From: Chishuiella changwenlii
GTDB taxonomy: Bacteria > Bacteroidota > Bacteroidia > Flavobacteriales > Weeksellaceae
Direction of reading: 5' to 3'
DNA: 64,000 bases
Assembly: GCF_900142565.1 (NCBI RefSeq)
Contig: NZ_FRBH01000005.1
Coordinates: 1 to 64,000, forward strand
Both the position numbers and the translations under genes were made by a program. The notes under the pieces are model-generated. The model was not told the origin of the DNA. It ran no database searches and saw only the letters and a list, made by a program, of their open reading frames with translations. Below are positions 61,916-64,000 of this stretch, in pieces; the first letter of the stretch is position 1, and each line of letters opens with the position of its first letter.

Positions 61916-62965
61916 TTATTGTTCAGAGTTAAAAAATACTTTATAATAATACATTTTCTTTTCTTCATCAAAACCTCTCTCCAAATATTCTTCTGCAGCA
62001 TCAGGATTTGTTAAATCAAGCTTAATGTTAATCTTCGTATCTAATTTTATTTCACTCTTTATTTTTTTAGATTCCTTCATTAAAGTAGGAACAGAAACTT
62101 CAAAAGATTCTACAAATTCTACTCTATTATTTTCGCTGTAGTCTTTTTTATAATCTTTAAAATCGTCTATCAATTCAAATGGTTTAAGAACCTGTTCTTC
62201 CAAAATCTCATTAGTTACAAATTCATTTGTATTTAAAACATTTATCGAATTAGAAATAAACTCTGCTTGTTGTTTTTTATCTGTTTTATCTAATAAGAAA
62301 TCATTAGAAAAATCAGTAATTAACTCCATGTATTTCTTTGTGTGATAATTATTATCTTTTATCAAATCTATTTCTAGGAAATTCTTTTTCCAGTATTCAG
62401 ATTCAACATTTTTATCATCTATAGAAAAAACTCGGAAACCTTCGTCTCTGTGCACATCTAGTATTAAACATGCTTTGTCTATACCTTCAAGCTTATAACC
62501 TTTCCAGATATTATAATCTAAACCTTTAGATTCATCGAAACGTAAAAACTTTTTCTTATTTTCTAATTTATAAATTCCTATTCCACGACATGGTATTCCG
62601 TCAAACATCATATTTTCAAATAATGCGACAAACACTTCACCACTTTTTATTTGTGGATGTAATGATTTTTCGTATAAATGACTTAGCACCTCTTGTGAGA
62701 AATCTACAAAGTCTACTTCTTCATCAAACATTTGCTTACACTGATTATACAAAACATTAAATTCTAATTTCTCTGTATAATGTGTAAAACGATTTATTTC
62801 TAACGATTTTCTAAAAGGACTTAATAAAAAAGGAACCAATTGTTCTTCTTTCGCTTCATCATATTCGATTGTTTGATCTGCAAAAATATTTGCTTCTTCA
62901 CGAACCTTATGTCCTACTTTTTGTAAAGTTATAAAAGCTATATAAGCATTTTTAACGTCAACCAT
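61916..62965 (-). CDS. Nucleoid-associated protein (NdpA/YejK family)
   Basis: A 349-aa soluble protein of the 37-kDa nucleoid-associated family. The recognisable parts are FALFENMMFDGIPCRGIGIY-like segment (VALFENMMFDGIPCRGIGIY, ~116-135), FRFDESKGLDYNIWKGYKLE-like stretch (~141-160) and a C-terminal domain with EEYLERGFDEEKKMYYYKVF. YejK binds the nucleoid in E. coli, where its role is not settled; flavobacterial members are similar in length. It is monocistronic and convergent with uvrD. Confidence 0.78.
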   Translation of the reverse strand: MVDVKNAYIAFITLQKVGHKVREEANIFADQTIEYDEAKEEQLVPFLLSPFRKSLEINRFTHYTEKLEFNVLYNQCKQMFDEEVDFVDFSQEVLSHLYEKSLHPQIKSGEVFVALFENMMFDGIPCRGIGIYKLENKKKFLRFDESKGLDYNIWKGYKLEGIDKACLILDVHRDEGFRVFSIDDKNVESEYWKKNFLEIDLIKDNNYHTKKYMELITDFSNDFLLDKTDKKQQAEFISNSINVLNTNEFVTNEILEEQVLKPFELIDDFKDYKKDYSENNRVEFVESFEVSVPTLMKESKKIKSEIKLDTKINIKLDLTNPDAAEEYLERGFDEEKKMYYYKVFFNSEQ

Positions 62966-63193
62966 TGTTTAAATTTTCTAAGAAAACAAAAGTAATGAAT
63001 TTAAAAATCAATACAAATCTTGAAACAGAATAAAAAAATAGACAATATTGTTAAACAAACTAGTTAATACAATTAATTCATTTACAAATAATTATATAAT
63101 CAAGAATTATTACATGCATTAAAATGAAGAAATTCTTGTAAAAATTGGCATAGAAATAGTATATATAAAGTTGTTATAATAAATGATAATAAC

Positions 63194-63982
63194 ATGAAAA
63201 AGATTCGATTTACAATTTTAGGATTAGCTTTTACTGCAATGTTTGCAATTGGAGTAAATGCGCAAGAAAGAGGTTCGAGAGGAGAAAGAAATGCTAGAGA
63301 ATCTCATGTAAAAAATAAACGTTCGGAAGTTTCAAGAGATAAGGCGCGACAAAATAATCACGATAAAAACGTTTGGAATAAAGATAGTAGAATAAAAAGA
63401 GTTGAGCCTACTAGAAAAGTTAATACGACAAATAAAGATTGGAACCGAGATAGTAGAATAAAGCGTGTTGAACCAAAAAGAAAAGTTACTACTCCAAGTA
63501 GAAATAATTCGTTAGGTAATCGCGATTTTCATAAAAATCCGGTGAGAATAAATTCTCGTGATGTTTCAAGAAGTACTCGACCAGTAACAAATATTAATAT
63601 TGGAAATTATAAAAAGCATAAACACAACAACGTTAATTTTTACTCTAATAAAGGTATCTATTATCGTAATTATAATAAAGGTTATGCACGATATATTCCA
63701 TCAAATGGATTCAGAATTAATGTTTTACCAATCGGATATTCAACAATAAATTTAGGTAATCGTAATCCTTATTACTTCTACGAAGGTGTTTATTATAGAC
63801 CTTACAAAAGTTATTACGAAGTAGTACAAGCTCCTATAGGAGCAATCGTTTATGGCTTACCATCTGGCTACGAACGTGTAAGGTTTAGCGGTGAATATGT
63901 GTATGAATTTGGTGGAACATTATACCAAAGAATAAATCATAAAGGAAATAGAGCTTATCAAGTAATCGGTTATTTAAGCTAA
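63194..63982 (+). CDS. DUF6515-like exported basic protein with internal repeats
   Basis: A 262-aa exported protein: signal peptide (MKKIRFTILGLAFTAMFAIG, cleaved after NAQ), a very basic Arg/Lys/Asn-rich region (residues ~25-150), and a C-terminal domain of about 100 residues rich in Tyr. The basic region contains the unit DSRIKRVEPxRKV twice (about residues 64-76 and 85-97). The C-terminal VQAPIGAIVYGLPSGYERVR and VYEFGGTLYQRI fit DUF6515, found in envelope proteins of unknown function. It is monocistronic, near the right edge of the window. Confidence 0.72.
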   Translation: MKKIRFTILGLAFTAMFAIGVNAQERGSRGERNARESHVKNKRSEVSRDKARQNNHDKNVWNKDSRIKRVEPTRKVNTTNKDWNRDSRIKRVEPKRKVTTPSRNNSLGNRDFHKNPVRINSRDVSRSTRPVTNINIGNYKKHKHNNVNFYSNKGIYYRNYNKGYARYIPSNGFRINVLPIGYSTINLGNRNPYYFYEGVYYRPYKSYYEVVQAPIGAIVYGLPSGYERVRFSGEYVYEFGGTLYQRINHKGNRAYQVIGYLS

Positions 63983-64000
63983 ATTTTAAATGAAAATAAA

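Overview
The window is a stretch of AT-rich chromosome from a member of the Flavobacteriaceae (Bacteroidota). The evidence is internal: promoters of the Bacteroidota type (TAnnTTTG at -7) sit in front of many genes; Shine-Dalgarno sequences are nearly absent; lipoproteins have SSC or QSC lipoboxes; secreted proteins start with the flavobacterial 'VGIGTENP...LDINGNL' module; and the gene order parA-parB-DUF5683-dapB-lepB-wbqC-S8 peptidase is a familiar flavobacterial one. I cannot name the genus. There are no rRNA or tRNA genes, CRISPR arrays, transposases or prophage genes that I can see.

Layout. 0-6.5 kb: uracil permease, a PaaE-type ferredoxin reductase facing methylglyoxal synthase, an Rrf2 regulator divergent from a Crp/Fnr regulator with a perfect 23-bp palindrome between them, and a DUF4241 protein. 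6.8-10.1 kb: a Cu+-exporting P-type ATPase and a VOC protein/MarR regulator pair. 10.4-17 kb: secreted and outer-membrane proteins, an operon of THUMP methyltransferase, DUF2750 protein and glycosyltransferase, a TonB-C-like protein, and a hyaluronan-synthase-like glycosyltransferase. 17-21.3 kb: aminopeptidase P, then a Fur-family regulator, methyltransferase and ZIP transporter that look like a zinc unit. 21.5-27.9 kb: a full RND efflux operon under a GbsR/MarR-type regulator with a candidate operator. 28-30.4 kb: three poorly characterised proteins, one with a JAMM-like motif. 30.6-33 kb: polyamine genes (arginine decarboxylase and a bacterial deoxyhypusine-synthase-like protein). 33.4-40.3 kb: the parAB-dapB-lepB block. 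40.5-47.5 kb: ffh, ligA, hemB, trmD. 47.7-52.5 kb: an ECF sigma factor with a putative membrane partner, then a His-rich operon around a TonB-dependent receptor. 52.6-64 kb: a GlcNAc-kinase-like ATPase, a formyltransferase-like protein, a sulfurtransferase, an operon of Fur, OstA-like protein, lipoprotein and aminotransferase, uvrD/pcrA, a nucleoid-associated protein, and a DUF6515 protein.

Most of the window is ordinary core and shell chromosome. What stands out is regulatory and repeat structure: heptamer-based tandem repeats directly upstream of the ECF sigma gene and of the UvrD-like helicase gene; a dispersed inverted-repeat family built on a GTCGAA/TTCGAC core in five intergenic regions; a folded element after the S8 peptidase and another between speA and parA; promoters so close to the start codon that the mRNA should be leaderless (uraA, trmD, uvrD); and several operator-like palindromes. 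The best candidate for a little-described system is the 48.9-52.5 kb operon of His/Cys-rich small proteins, a TonB-dependent receptor and a His-rich DUF4625 lipoprotein, which looks like a metal (probably zinc) acquisition module.
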